From Chiridota heheva (Eukaryota > Echinodermata > Holothuroidea > Apodida > Chiridotidae), in assembly GCA_020152595.1 (NCBI GenBank), contig JAIGNY010004486.1, positions 527,001 through 591,000 of the forward strand: a stretch of DNA of 64,000 nucleotides. The letters run 5' to 3'. The stretch's first letter is position 1; every line of letters starts with the position of its first letter. Positions 1 through 10,781 of the stretch are shown one piece after another. Both the position numbers and the translations under genes were made by a program. The notes beneath the pieces were generated by a model. The model was not told the origin of the DNA. It saw only the letters and a program-made list of their open reading frames with translations, and searched no databases.

Positions 1-117
1 AAGGCCTACCTTTGTGATAAAAAAGTTGACAAGATTTCTCAATCAATGAAAAGAATTGAAAACCGAAAGTTACATTATCAGCATGGTGGCGTTCACTTCC
101 AAATTGATTTATGAGAT

Positions 118-222
118 GATAGTCATGATAGTCATGATAGTCACGATAGTCATGGTAGTCATGATCGTCATGATCGTCATGATAGTCATGATAGTCATGA
201 TCGTCATGATAGTCATGATAGT
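118..222. repeat. 9-bp minisatellite (GATAGTCAT)n
   Basis: About 11.6 copies of a 9-bp unit, GATAGTCAT with variants such as GATCGTCAT. The short open frame across it (Met/Ile/Val only) is a by-product of the repeat. Confidence 0.9.
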
Positions 223-264
223 TCCATCAATGTTCTGGCATCATGTCTATATTCTCTTATATGC

Positions 265-340
265 CCTGGTCAAAAGACTTTGCCATTAGAAGGGCCCTCC
301 TAAAGTCCAGCCATTCCACTCTGGCCAAAATCTCTAAGTT
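265..340. repeat. Dispersed repeat, copy 1
   Basis: The stretch from AAAAGACTTTGCCATT to CCACTCTGGCCAAAATC matches 23180-23243 with modest divergence. Family unknown. Confidence 0.5.
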
Positions 341-355
341 GACCAGCCTTTATAG

Positions 356-472
356 GTTTGTTTGTTTGATGAAGGCTTAAGGGCACCACAACAGCGAGGG
401 TCAAATTGTGCCTGAGAAGTTAGAACATTCCAGAGGTAGAAAGAAAAGAAAATAGGAGGAGTCTTTATAGGA
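356..472 (-). mobile_element. 3' end fragment of I-superfamily LINE (copy C)
   Basis: Begins GTTTGTTTGTTTGATGA, the complement of a (CAAA)n LINE tail, and continues with the same sequence as the 3' ends of the longer copies at 10782 and 42341 (GGGCACCACAACAG, TCAAATTGTGCCTGAGA). Only about 115 bp remain: a strongly 5'-truncated insertion. Confidence 0.75.
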
Positions 473-1159
473 GAATATATATACGATGCCAGAACATTAT
501 TCATGCAAATTCAACCAAATTTAAAGGCTTCCCCTTTTTCAAATTCAAGTTTGGTCAAAAATTGAAATTTTGTTTACATCAACCAGTCAACTTCCAGGTG
601 AATACGCTTGAAAACAGTAAATTTAAACAATTTTAGCTAGGAATGAATAATTAATTAAGATTTAATTAAGATGCTTAATAGCTGTGACTGATCAAACAGG
701 AATTCCATGGATATCGATGATATTATTTGTCCACCGGTCTGCCAGTCAAAAACACACAGACACTCTCCACGGTTGAAGCATGCACTGGTACACATGGCAG
801 TACCAGACCATTTTACTTTTGGGGGGAGTGGTGACCTTTGCCCGACTGGAAAACCTATTACAAAAAAAACATGCACTTGAATCTGTGAATAAAAATATAA
901 TTATACATGCTCGTGTCATGAAAGTTTCAAAACAATTGTATGGAGAGCTTTTTACCCCAAATCAAATTCTTTAAACCAGTGGAAATGTTCATCACTGGCT
1001 GTGGCTCGTTTTTGGGGGAATGAGCATTTATCCCATGACATAGTTGTTGTATGCTCCCTAATCTAATAGACAAATGAAATATCCCCTTACATGTATCAGT
1101 TAAACCACACACACACAACACCCCCTCCCCCCCCCCCCCACACACACACCTCAGTCCTT
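473..1159. other. No recognised feature
   Basis: AT-rich spacer with short open frames only. A C-homopolymer and (CA)n tract lies at about 1092-1148. I see no gene. Confidence 0.5.
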
Positions 1160-1629
1160 CTTCATAACATCTCTGATATGATCAATTACCACCTTACATG
1201 ACTTAAGTGTATCGGTATAGACCTCCTCAACCCCAAATAAAAAGTTTAAAAAAAAAAAAAATCAGTTTATTTGCATTACATCTAAGACACTGTCTATATG
1301 ACAAATTACCACTATGCATGCAATATAGCCACTTAACTTGACTTGTATTAATTACACCTTTTACCCACATTAAAAACATTCAGTCCATTATGACATCATT
1401 GACATTTAATGATAAATTAATTAGGTACCAACATGCATGCAACATCCACTTAACTTGGCTAAAGTACAATCCCCCCCCCCACATCCAACTTAAAAAACTA
1501 AGTCCATTTTCATTATTTCTCTGACACCTGTTCTAATGATAAATTACCACCATGCATGCAATATCCACTTAAGTGTATCAGTATCACCCTTCCCTAAAAG
1601 CAAACCAATCAAAAATACCCAGTGTGTTA

Positions 1630-2229
1630 TTAAGCCTTACTCTACCACGCGGCGATTTTATCACCGTTTTGGGTGCCCCATTTTTGACTCCGCCTCCCGA
1701 GCGCATTTTCAAAAAAAAAACTGGTAGAGTAAGGGTTAATCAACCCACGACTAGTGTGCCAACTCAAAAATGTATGCAGCATGATCCCGGTGGGCGGCCC
1801 AGCTGGTCACTGAAGTAGAACGATCCCGACTCTCTTGCTAGGAAGACAGAGGACCCATCAATAATCAGCCCTTGATTGGCCCTTACTCCACCACGCAGCA
1901 ATATTATCGCTGGTTTGGGTGCCCCATCTTGGACTCCGCCTCCCTAATGCATTTTCAAAAAAGTACTGGTAGAGCAAGGGTTAATCAACCCGCGACAAGT
2001 TTTCTAACTCAAAAATATATGCAGCCTAATCCCGGTGGACAGCCCAGCATGTCACTAGAGCGGAACGAGCTCGACTCTGCTGCCTCAAAGACAGAGGACC
2101 CTTCAATAATCAGCCCCCGATTGGCCCTCACTCCACCACGCAGCAATATTATCGCTGGTTTGGGTGCCCCATCTTTGACTCCGCCTCCCGAGTGCATTTT
2201 CAAAAAAGTGCTAGTAGAGTAAGGGTTAA
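1630..2229. mobile_element. TTAA-flanked piggyBac-like MITE, internally repeated
   Basis: TTAA bounds both ends (1630-1633, 2226-2229). Inside are three short modules that each start with CCTTACTCTACCACGC or a variant and end with TGGTAGAGTAAGGG or a variant, i.e. terminal inverted repeats, joined by two about 140-bp linkers. Internal TTAA also follows the first and second modules (1736, 1981). The period is about 246 bp. TTAA plus CCC-starting inverted ends is the piggyBac pattern; no transposase is encoded. Confidence 0.6.
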
Positions 2230-2689
2230 ATCTCTGACAATGTCTGAATGATTTGATTATATTGATGAGTTACCAACATGCAGGCAATATCCATGTAAGT
2301 GCATCAGTATCCCCCACAATAAAATAGATTATTCCATTTTGATTACATCTCTGACACTGTCTAATGATAAATTACCACCATACATGCAATCCAGATAAGT
2401 GTTTCACTTCATCCCCCCACCGTCAGTTAAAAAACCTTATCACATCTCTAACATTGTCGGAATGATAAATTACCGCCATACATGCAATATTCAGTTAAGT
2501 GTAACACTACAGCGGCGTAGGAAGATATTTCACATTGGGGTGTCAGATTTGATTTTTGTTCTAACAAATCTATCAAAATGTATACAAGCCTCTTATATAG
2601 AAAAAACTATTAAAAATATAGGACAGTGGAGGAGGATGGGGGGGGGGGTGGTAGGAAGGAAATTTCGCAGAATTATTCAAAAATTTGTA

Positions 2690-2805
2690 AAAAAAATTGC
2701 AAAAGTCATCTGTAACTTTTTCCGATAATGAAGGAAATTTCTTTAAAATTGAAGGAAATTTCTCAAAAATTGAAGGAATTTTCCTGAAAATTATCTAGCT
2801 TTTTG
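2690..2805. repeat. GAAGGAAATTT repeat segment
   Basis: Four degenerate copies of TTGAAGGAAATTTCT. The complement of the same motif makes up the array at 49440-49835, so this is a dispersed family. Confidence 0.5.
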
Positions 2806-3229
2806 AAAAAAGAAAAGATGTGAAAGGAATTGGACTCTTCAAAATCAATTTGTCAGACCTTCATTATTTGGGGGACCAAAATGGTACTTGGCCCCCCCCA
2901 ATAAAATCATTCAGCGGCCTTGTCTCCTAGTCCCCACAGTTCCTATGCCCCTGGATCACTACATCCCTCTCCCCGCATCAAAAAAAAAAAAAAAAACCCT
3001 CAGCCTATTATTACGTCTCTGACATTGTCTGAATAATAAATAACCACAATACATGTAATATCCATCATAAAATATAAAAAAAAACACCCTGCATGCAATA
3101 TCTACTCAAGTGATAACCCCCATCCCCATTCACACACACAAATGAATTGTATTATTTATTATCTACAGTTTAAACAATCTATTAGTTATAAAAAACAAGG
3201 AAAATAAGCATATGATAGTATTGTGGTTT

Positions 3230-3322
3230 AAAGATATTTGTCACTGTGAAAAAGATATTTGTCACTGTGTGAAAAAGATATTTGTCACTGTGTGAAAAAG
3301 ACATTTGTCACTGTGTGAAAAA
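3230..3322. repeat. ~25-bp tandem repeat, 4 copies
   Basis: Copies of AAAGATATTTGTCACTGTG with a 2-bp length difference (TGTGAA or TGTGTGAA). Confidence 0.85.
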
Positions 3323-3805
3323 GGGAAAAAATGCTCTTTCAGTCGACCCCACATTGGTCACTATGTCAAAACAGAGACGAATTTATGAATTACCACCATG
3401 CATGCAATATCCACTGAATTCAGGGGTGGCGGAGCTGGGGGATGGGGGCTTCAGCCCCCAATGATATTAGGGGAACAGGTGTTATCACACTACCGACTAA
3501 ATTAGCCCTCCCAATATTGTTATCATGTCACCTGACCTCATTAGCCTTCCAATATTTTGAATGCTCTGCCGGCCCTGACAGTATCACTCCCCCCTCGCAA
3601 ACCAATAAAAAATACCCAGTGCATTATTAAATCACTGAATGATAAATTACTGACCATGCATGCTCTTAGGCAAACACATGCAAGCAAACACATAGTTTCT
3701 TTATCATTTTCATCTCCTTTATTGTCAGTACTTCTTGAAAGTCAACAAGTTCCCGTCAAGAAAATGAACATAACTGTCTTGCTTGGCAACCCGGAAGAGT
3801 CTTGT

Positions 3806-3871
3806 CATCGTCTGTTCTATGAAGGGCACGGTACATCTCATCGTCTGTTCAATGAAGGGCACGGTACATCT
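3806..3871. repeat. 33-bp direct duplication
   Basis: Two adjacent copies beginning CATCGTCTGTTC, identical apart from a T/A change after TGTTC. Confidence 0.9.
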
Positions 3872-4262
3872 CAACATTGATTCAATTTTAACGTCATTCA
3901 CAATGATTAAAAATGCAAGAGTTATACGGCAGGTCGCTTGGAAATTTGAATAAAATTGCAGATTTGAATAAAATTGCAGTAATTATTTTTTCCCAAAATG
4001 CACTTTTGGTAATTTATGCCTCAAGAAATGTTGTTAATTGCAATTAAGGTGTTGTTGTTTTCTTTACAGAATCTTTGTTTAGAGGAATATTACTTTGGAC
4101 ATTCACTTTTATATTCCAAGGACTCAATATGATGCATAATTACAATACCTCATAAGAATACATCGTAGCTGGGGATCAATGCAATTATGAAATGAACAAT
4201 TCACTCTTAAGTTGGACAGATTGGTAAAAAATACAAATGCAGGTCAAAAGCCAAAACCCATA
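3872..4262. other. No recognised feature
   Basis: AT-rich spacer between the 33-bp duplication and the 21-bp array; no gene or repeat recognised. Confidence 0.4.
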
Positions 4263-4980
4263 TGACCTTTTTACCTCCGCCAATGACCTTATTACCTCCG
4301 CCAATGAAGTTATTACCTCCGCCAATGACCTTATTACCTCCGCCAATGACCTTATCACTTCCGCCAACGACCTTATTACCTCCGCCAACGACCTTATTAC
4401 CTCCGCCAACGACCTTATTACCTCCGGCAACGACCTTATTACCTCCGCCAACGACCTTATTACCTCCGCCAATGACCTTATTACCTCCGCCAATGACCTT
4501 CCTACCTCCGCCAATGACCTTATTACCTCCGCCAATGACCTTTTTACCTCCGCCAATGACCTTATTACCTCTGCCAATGACCTCATTACCTCCGCCAATG
4601 ACCTCATTACCTCCGCCAATGACCTTATTACCTCCGCCAATGACCTTATTACCTCCGCCAATGACCTTATTACCTCCGCCAATGACCTTATTACCTCTGC
4701 CAATGACCTTATTACCTCCGCCAATGACCTTATTACCTCCGCCAATGACCTTTTTACCTCCGCCAATGACCTTATTACCTCCGCCAATGACCTTATTACC
4801 TCCGCCAATGACTTTATTACCTCCGCCAATGACCTTATTACCTCCGCCAATGACCTTATTACCTCCGCCAATGACCTTTTTACCTCCGCCAATGACCTTA
4901 TTACCTCCGCCAATGACCTCATTACCTCCGCCAATGACCTCATTACCTCCGCCAATGACCTTATTACATCCGCCAATGAA
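4263..4980. repeat. 21-bp minisatellite, ~34 copies
   Basis: Core TTACCTCCGCCAATGACC. Because 21 is a multiple of 3 and no indel is present, frames on both strands stay open for about 260-286 codons (plus strand ITSANDL or TLLPPPM, minus strand EVIRSLA). These are repeat artefacts. Confidence 0.95.
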
Positions 4981-5790
4981 GTTGGGTGGAGGTTATATTT
5001 TCACCTGTTTGTTTGTTTGTCTGTCATCAAGATATCTCAAGAACTGATGATTGGATTTAGATTAAATTCAGAGTGTGGTTTTGTTACTGTTTCATGAAGA
5101 AGTGATTACAATTTGGGACTTTAATTGGAAAAGGGGAAGGGCAGAAATTGAGGGGTGGGGATGTTGTAGGATGAGATCTGTCAAGACCTAAGTTATCTAG
5201 ACTAAGTTAAAACTTTTCAATGGAATGTGCTGAACAATGACTTTGTGCTCTGAATGATCCAAGCAATTAATTTTCTGGAATCAATGAAAATTAAACAATT
5301 GGTTTCTGCCATGAATGGAAAATGATGGAATGTGAATCCTGGATGAATAGAACTCAAAATGATGCTTCACTTGAATAAAACTGAAAGCAATGGTATGGCC
5401 TTGGAAGAAATCCAGTCTAAAGATAATGTTCAAATATTCAGATTGCAAATGTTCATTACAGATCAAAACTTGGGGATGAATCTTGGTGGCCTGGGACTAG
5501 GAATTCTGAGGTAGATTATAATGGTATGGGGATCAAATTAATTCTCTACAACTATTCTAGGCATGTTGGAATTGCAACAGGTAGGAGGTATGCACTCTAA
5601 ATAGAGAGTGCTAATATTATAGTTTCTTATGCTATTCTTTTGTTTTTTAACTTGGTAAGTTAAGTAGTAGCAAAATCTAGTGGTTTTTCTTTCCTGCTAC
5701 AAGACTTTCATTTCAATGTGTTAATGTTAAAGCTTGTTTCAGGGAGCTAATACACACAAATGTCAGTTTTACAAAACTCCAGTCAACATC
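4981..5790. other. No recognised feature
   Basis: Unique-looking AT-rich sequence with no convincing frame. The inverted-repeat arm starts at its right edge. Confidence 0.4.
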
Positions 5791-7459
5791 TACAAAATCA
5801 GTCAACCTCTTAAAGATAAAATACAAACGGAGATCTTTTTAAACTATTGATTTTTTTGTATTAAATAACCTTGTCTCATTTTCATGAAACTATTTTATTC
5901 AGAGGAGGGGGTAGAGGAGGGGGTTATTAGTGGGGATTGTGGTATGCCCGTTTATTTATTGCCTGCTTACTATATTGTTTATCATTTTTTAACTTTATGT
6001 TTTACAAACTTACAGGTAATTTGAAGACTTAATATACTCAACTTATGTTACACTTTTTGCTTATTTTGGGTCCGGCACTCACGATGATTTGGGTCCGGCA
6101 CTCGAGATGGTTTGGGTCCGGCACTCACGATGGTTTGGGTCCGGCACTCACGATGGTTTGGGTCCGGCACTCACGATGGTTTGGGTCCGGCACTCACGAT
6201 GGTTTGGGTCCGGCACTCACGATGGTTTGGGTCCGGCACTCACGATGGTTTGGGTCCAGCACTCACGATGGTAGGGTCCGGCACTCGATGGTTTGGGTCC
6301 GGCACTCACGATGGTTTGGGTCCGGCACTCACGATGGTTTGGGTCCGGCACTCACGATGGTTTGGGTCCGGCACTCACGATGGTTTGGGTCCGGCACTCA
6401 CGATGATTTGGGTCCGGCACTCACGATGGTTTGGGTCCGGCACTCACGATGGTTTGGGTCCGGCACTCACGATGGTTTGGGTCCGGCACTCACGATGGTT
6501 TGGGTCCGGCACTCACGATGGTTTGGGTCCGGCACTCACGATGGTTTGGGTCCGGCACTCACGATGGTTTGGGTCCGGCACTCACGATGGTTTGGGTCCA
6601 GCACTCACGATGGTTTGAGTCCGGCAATCGCGATGGTTTGGGTCCAGCACTCACGATGGTTTGGGTCCGGCAATCACGATGGTTTGGGTCCGGCACTCAC
6701 GATGGTTTGGGTCCGGCACTCACGATGGTTTGGGTCCGGCACTCGCGATGGTTTGGGTCCGGCAATCGCGATGGTTTGGGTCCGGCACTCACGATGGTTT
6801 GGGTCCGGCACTCACGATGGTTTGGGTCCGGCACTCACGATGGTTTGGGTCCGGCACTCACGATGGTTTGGGTCCGGCTCTCACAATGCTTTTATGGTAT
6901 TTATTATAGGTCTAGAAGCAACTCCTGAGTAGTACTAGTGCAGTTTGAACCACAGGCGTAGGAACTGGAAGGGAGAGGGGGTACGTTCCCCCAAAGTTGC
7001 AGTGACCTACATGGTGCAAAGATATGCTACAACACTAGTTCAATGGTAAAAAAATGGCTAAGTTGGGGGGCACTACGAGGTCACTGCAACTTTGGGGCGC
7101 ATGCCCCCTGTGTACTTCTCAGGAGTTGGTTCTAGACCTATAATAAATACCATAAAACCATCGTGAGTGCCGGACCCAAAATAAGCAAAGAATGTAACAT
7201 AAGTTAAGTCTTCAAATTACCTGTAAGTTTGTAAAACAAGTTAAAAATAATAAACAACATATTAAGCATGCAAAAAACAAAGAGCAAAACACATACCACA
7301 ATCCCCACCAATAACCCCCTCCCCTCCCCCCTCCCATGGATAACATATAGCTTAATAAAATGGAGACACAAGGTTATTTAATACAGAAAAATCAATAGTT
7401 TGTTTTAAAAGATCCTAGTTGGGTTTTTCTTATCTTTAAGAGGTTGACTGATTTTGTAA
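5791..7459. repeat. Long inverted repeat with asymmetric minisatellite
   Basis: Left arm about 5791-7010, right arm about 7078-7459, with a loop of about 67 bp. The arms share, in opposite orientation, AAAATCAGTCAACCTCTT, ATTGATTTTT, AATAACCTTGT, GGGGATTGTGGTATG, CTTACAGGTAATTTGAAGAC, GGTCTAGAA and, at the centre, CCCCAAAGTTGCAGTGACCT. The left arm holds about 36 copies of a 23-bp unit where the right arm has one. A third, diverged single copy of the family lies at about 15880-16020. Confidence 0.85.
6065..6889. repeat. 23-bp minisatellite, ~36 copies
   Basis: Unit core TTTGGGTCCGGCACTCACGA. Two shortened units occur near 6271-6290. All three plus frames run open across it because 23 bp cycles through the frames; not coding. 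It lies entirely inside one arm of the inverted repeat. Confidence 0.95.
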
Positions 7460-8486
7460 CTGGGGGATATTATGCAAAAAATTGCAATCACTCAGGAAAT
7501 TTAGAAGATGTAATCCTATGCGTTACATAACACAGACTTCTGTAAATGAGAAGGGGACAGGACCATACTTGGATTACCTTGGGGTGACCTTTTGGCTTTG
7601 TGGAATGTGGTAACCCATATAAGATTGGTGTCTACAACCCCTCCTTCAATTAAAAATGAGACAAAATCTTTGTTACAAGTTACACTCTCATAAAAAATAT
7701 TTTAGTTTCAACACTGTAAAGCTGAATGAAGGGTTGCCAGGATTTCTATAAATTTATATGATTTTTGCTTTGCATGAAGATATTGTTATTATTTCTGATG
7801 AGGAAATTCAAAGGTATAGCCGTGAAAGCAGGACCTTTTTTGTTTTAATCTTTTGGTGAGATAAGATCTTTAATTCATACTAAGAACATCTACTTTAGTT
7901 GTATGTATTCCTTTTGGTTGAGGGGGAGAAAACCTGATACTTTATAAGTGTCTAAGTGGCAATAGAAGCAGGGGGCAAGGCCCATGCCCCCCTCCCCCCT
8001 ACGAAGAAAAAAATCAACTACAATAGTCTTAACCCCTTTTTTTTCCCTTCTACCAATTTCAAGTTTGGGACATGACTTACACCTGGTTCTATATTGGTGA
8101 ACAGAGTATTTCAATCTCAGCAGATTAATTTTTTGAATTTTGAAAATAGCACTTTTAGTTTTTGAGTTACAGCTTTCTATACAAACGATACCAAACTTTA
8201 AACTTAAATATCTCCTCAACGGAATAAGATTTTCTAATGCTTTCTTCACTATTTTGTTTATTTTTAAGTTATCTTTCATATAAGATAGACTTGCTTGACC
8301 CCTGAACTAATCCTTTAAGTTTGATCAGTGTTTGATATTTGTGAAATTAGTGATGCATGACTATGTGGACAGCTCAAAATATTTAGGCAATTCTTTTAAT
8401 TTCTTTCCTGCATCTTAGAAACAGAAAATCATGGAAAAGTCTGTTCCTACCAGAATATGATTGGGGGCAGGGCAAAGACTCAACTT
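7460..8486. other. Unassigned spacer
   Basis: Holds one minus-strand open frame of 129 codons at 7890-8279 with no domain I recognise. A short phrase at its right end (ACCCCTGAACTAATCCTTTAA) recurs in diverged inverted form at about 20170-20215, so part of this is probably a dispersed repeat. Confidence 0.35.
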
Positions 8487-10683
8487 TAGATCAGAGTTTG
8501 CTGCAACACTGTAAGAGAATTAAATCAGAGTTTGCTGCACCACTGTAAGAGAATTAGATCAGAGTTTGCTGCACCACTGTAAGAGAATTAGATCAGAGTT
8601 TGCTGCACCACTGTAAGAGAATTAGATCAGTTTGCTGCACCACTGTAAGAGAATTAGATCAGAGTTTGCTGCACCACTGTAAGAGAATTAGATCATTTTG
8701 CTGCACCACTGTAAGAGAATTAGATCAGAGTTTGCTGCACCACTGTAAGAGAATTAGATCAGAGTTTGCTGCACCACTGTAAGAGAATTAGATCAGAGTT
8801 TGCTGCACCACTGTTAGAGAATTAGATCAGTTTGCTGCACCACTGTAAGAGAATTCGATCAGAGTTTGCTGCACCACTGTAAGAGAATTAGATCAGAGTT
8901 TGCTGCACCACTGTTAGAGAATTAGATCAGTTTGCTGCACCACTGTAAGAGAATTAGATCAGAGTTTGCTGCACCACTGTAAGAGAATTAGATCAGAGTT
9001 TGCTGCACCACTGTAAGAGAATTAGATCAGAGTTTGCTGCACCACTGTAAGAGAATTAGATCAGTTTGCTGCACCACTGTAAGAGAATTAGATCAGTTTG
9101 CTGCACCACTGTAAGAGAATTAGATCAGAGTTTGCTGCACCACTGTAAGATAATTAGATCAGAGTTTGCTGCACCACTGTAAGAGAATTAGATCAGTTTG
9201 CTGCATCACTGTAAGAGAATTAGATCAGAGTTTGCTGCACCACTGTAAGAGAATTAGATCAGAGTTTGCTGCACCACTGTAAGAGAATTAGATCAGAGTT
9301 TGCTGCACCACTGTAAGAGAATTAGATCAGAGTTTGCTGCACCACTGTTAGAGAATTAGATCAGTTTGCTGCACCACTGTAAGAGAATTAGATCAGTTTG
9401 CTGCACCACTGTAAGAGAATTAGATCAGTTTGCTGCACCACTGTAAGAGAATTAGATCAGAGTTTGCTGCACCACTGTAAGAGAATTAGATCAGAGTTTG
9501 CTGCACCACTGTAAGAGAATTAGATCAGTTTGCTGCACCACTGTAAGAGAATTAGATCAGAGTTTGCTGCACCACTGTAAGAGAATAAGATCAGTTTGCT
9601 GCATCACTGTAAGAGAATTAGATCAGAGTTTGCTGCACCACTGTAAGAGAATTAGATCAGAGTTTGCTGCACCACTGTAAGAGAATTAGATCAGAGTTTG
9701 CTGCACCACTGTAAGAGAATTAGATCAGTTTGCTGCATCACTGTAAGAGAATTAGATCAGAGTTTGCTGCACCACTGTAAGAGAATTCGATCAGAGTTTG
9801 CTGTACCACTGTAAGAGAATTAGATCAGAGTTTGCTGCACCACTGTGAGAGAATTAGATCAGTTTGCTGCACCAATGTAAGAGAATTAGATCAGAGTTTG
9901 CTGCACCACTGTAAGAGAATTAGATCAGAGTTTGCTGCACCACTGTAAGAGAACTAGATCAGTTTGCTGCATCACTGTAAGAGAATTAGATCAGAGTTTG
10001 CTGCACCACTGTAAGAGAATTAGATCAGTTTGCTGCACCACTGTAAGAGAATTAGATCAGAGTTTGCTGCACCACTGTAAGAGAATTAGATCAGAGTTTG
10101 CTGCACCACTGTAAGAGAATTAGATCAGTTTGCTGCACCACTGTAAGAAAATTAGATCAGTTTGCTGCACCACTTTAGAGAATTAGATCAGTTTGCTGCA
10201 CCACTGTAAGATAATTAGATCAGAGTTTGCTGCACCACTGTAAGAGAATTAGATCAGAGTTTGCTGCACCACTGTTAGAGAATTAGATCAGTTTGCTGCA
10301 CCACTGTAAGAGAATTAGATCAGTTTGCTGCACCACTGTAAGATAATTAGATCAGAGTTTGCTGCAACACTGTAAGAGAATTAGATCAGAGTTTACTGCA
10401 CCACTGTTAGAGAATTAGATCAGTTTGCTGCACCACTGTAAGAGAATTAGATCAGAGTTTGCTGCAACACTGTAAGAGAATTAGATCAGAGTTTGCTGCA
10501 CCACTGTAAGAGAATTAGATCAGTTTGCTGCACCACTGTAAGAGAATAAGATCAGAGTTTGCTGCACCACTGTAAGAGAATTAGATCAGAGTTTGCTGCA
10601 CCACTGTAAGAGAATTAGATCAGAGTTTGCTGCAACACTGTAAGAGAATTAGATCAGTTTGCTGCAACACTGTAAGAGAATTA
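8487..10683. repeat. 34/32-bp minisatellite, ~66 copies
   Basis: Unit GATCAG(AG)TTTGCTGCACC followed by ACTGTAAGAGAATTA. Two length classes, with or without an AG dinucleotide, are interspersed along the array. Further variants include CAACAC, CATCAC, GTTAGAG and GATAATTA. Confidence 0.95.
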
Positions 10684-10730
10684 CGACTGGCATCCTTGGT
10701 TGCCCTGTAATACATCACAAAATACACATC

Positions 10731-10781
10731 AAATGCTGCCTGAAATGCTGTAAAATGCTGCCTGAAATGCTGTAAAATGCT
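10731..10781. repeat. 22-bp minisatellite, left part
   Basis: About two and a half copies of a 22-bp unit made of TGCTGCCTGAAATGC followed by TGTAAAA. The same unit resumes at 12789, on the far side of a LINE insertion. Confidence 0.85.

Larger units (their letters stand above)
1160..3665. repeat. Degenerate ~120-bp repeat with A-rich and C-rich runs
   Basis: Scattered, diverged copies of a unit containing ACATCTCTGACACTGTC, ATGATAAATTACCACCATGC, ATGCAATATCCACTTAAGTG, a poly-C run and a poly-A run. Copies are seen at 1170-1630, 2230-2515, 2995-3110, 3385-3425 and 3580-3665. Other elements interrupt the series (the TTAA composite at 1630 and a GAAGGAAATTT segment at 2690-2800). Confidence 0.6.

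Noticed and set aside
4185-5097. Long overlapping open frames on both strands (ITSANDL, EVIRSLA, TLLPPPM repeats)
   Set aside because: They are translations of the 21-bp array in every frame; open only because 21 is divisible by 3 and no stop occurs in the unit.
6045-6932. Open frames of up to 295 codons reading GPALTMVWVRHSRWFGSGTHDG
   Set aside because: The 23-bp repeat read three ways; no start context, no homology, and inside an inverted-repeat arm.
7890-8279. 129-codon minus frame as a host gene
   Set aside because: No recognisable domain, low-complexity stretches, and part of the region looks like a dispersed repeat. Left as unassigned.
8487-10683. Possible CRISPR-like array
   Set aside because: Units abut with no unique spacers, and the genome is eukaryotic. 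The same applies to the 74-, 50-, 38- and 29-bp arrays.
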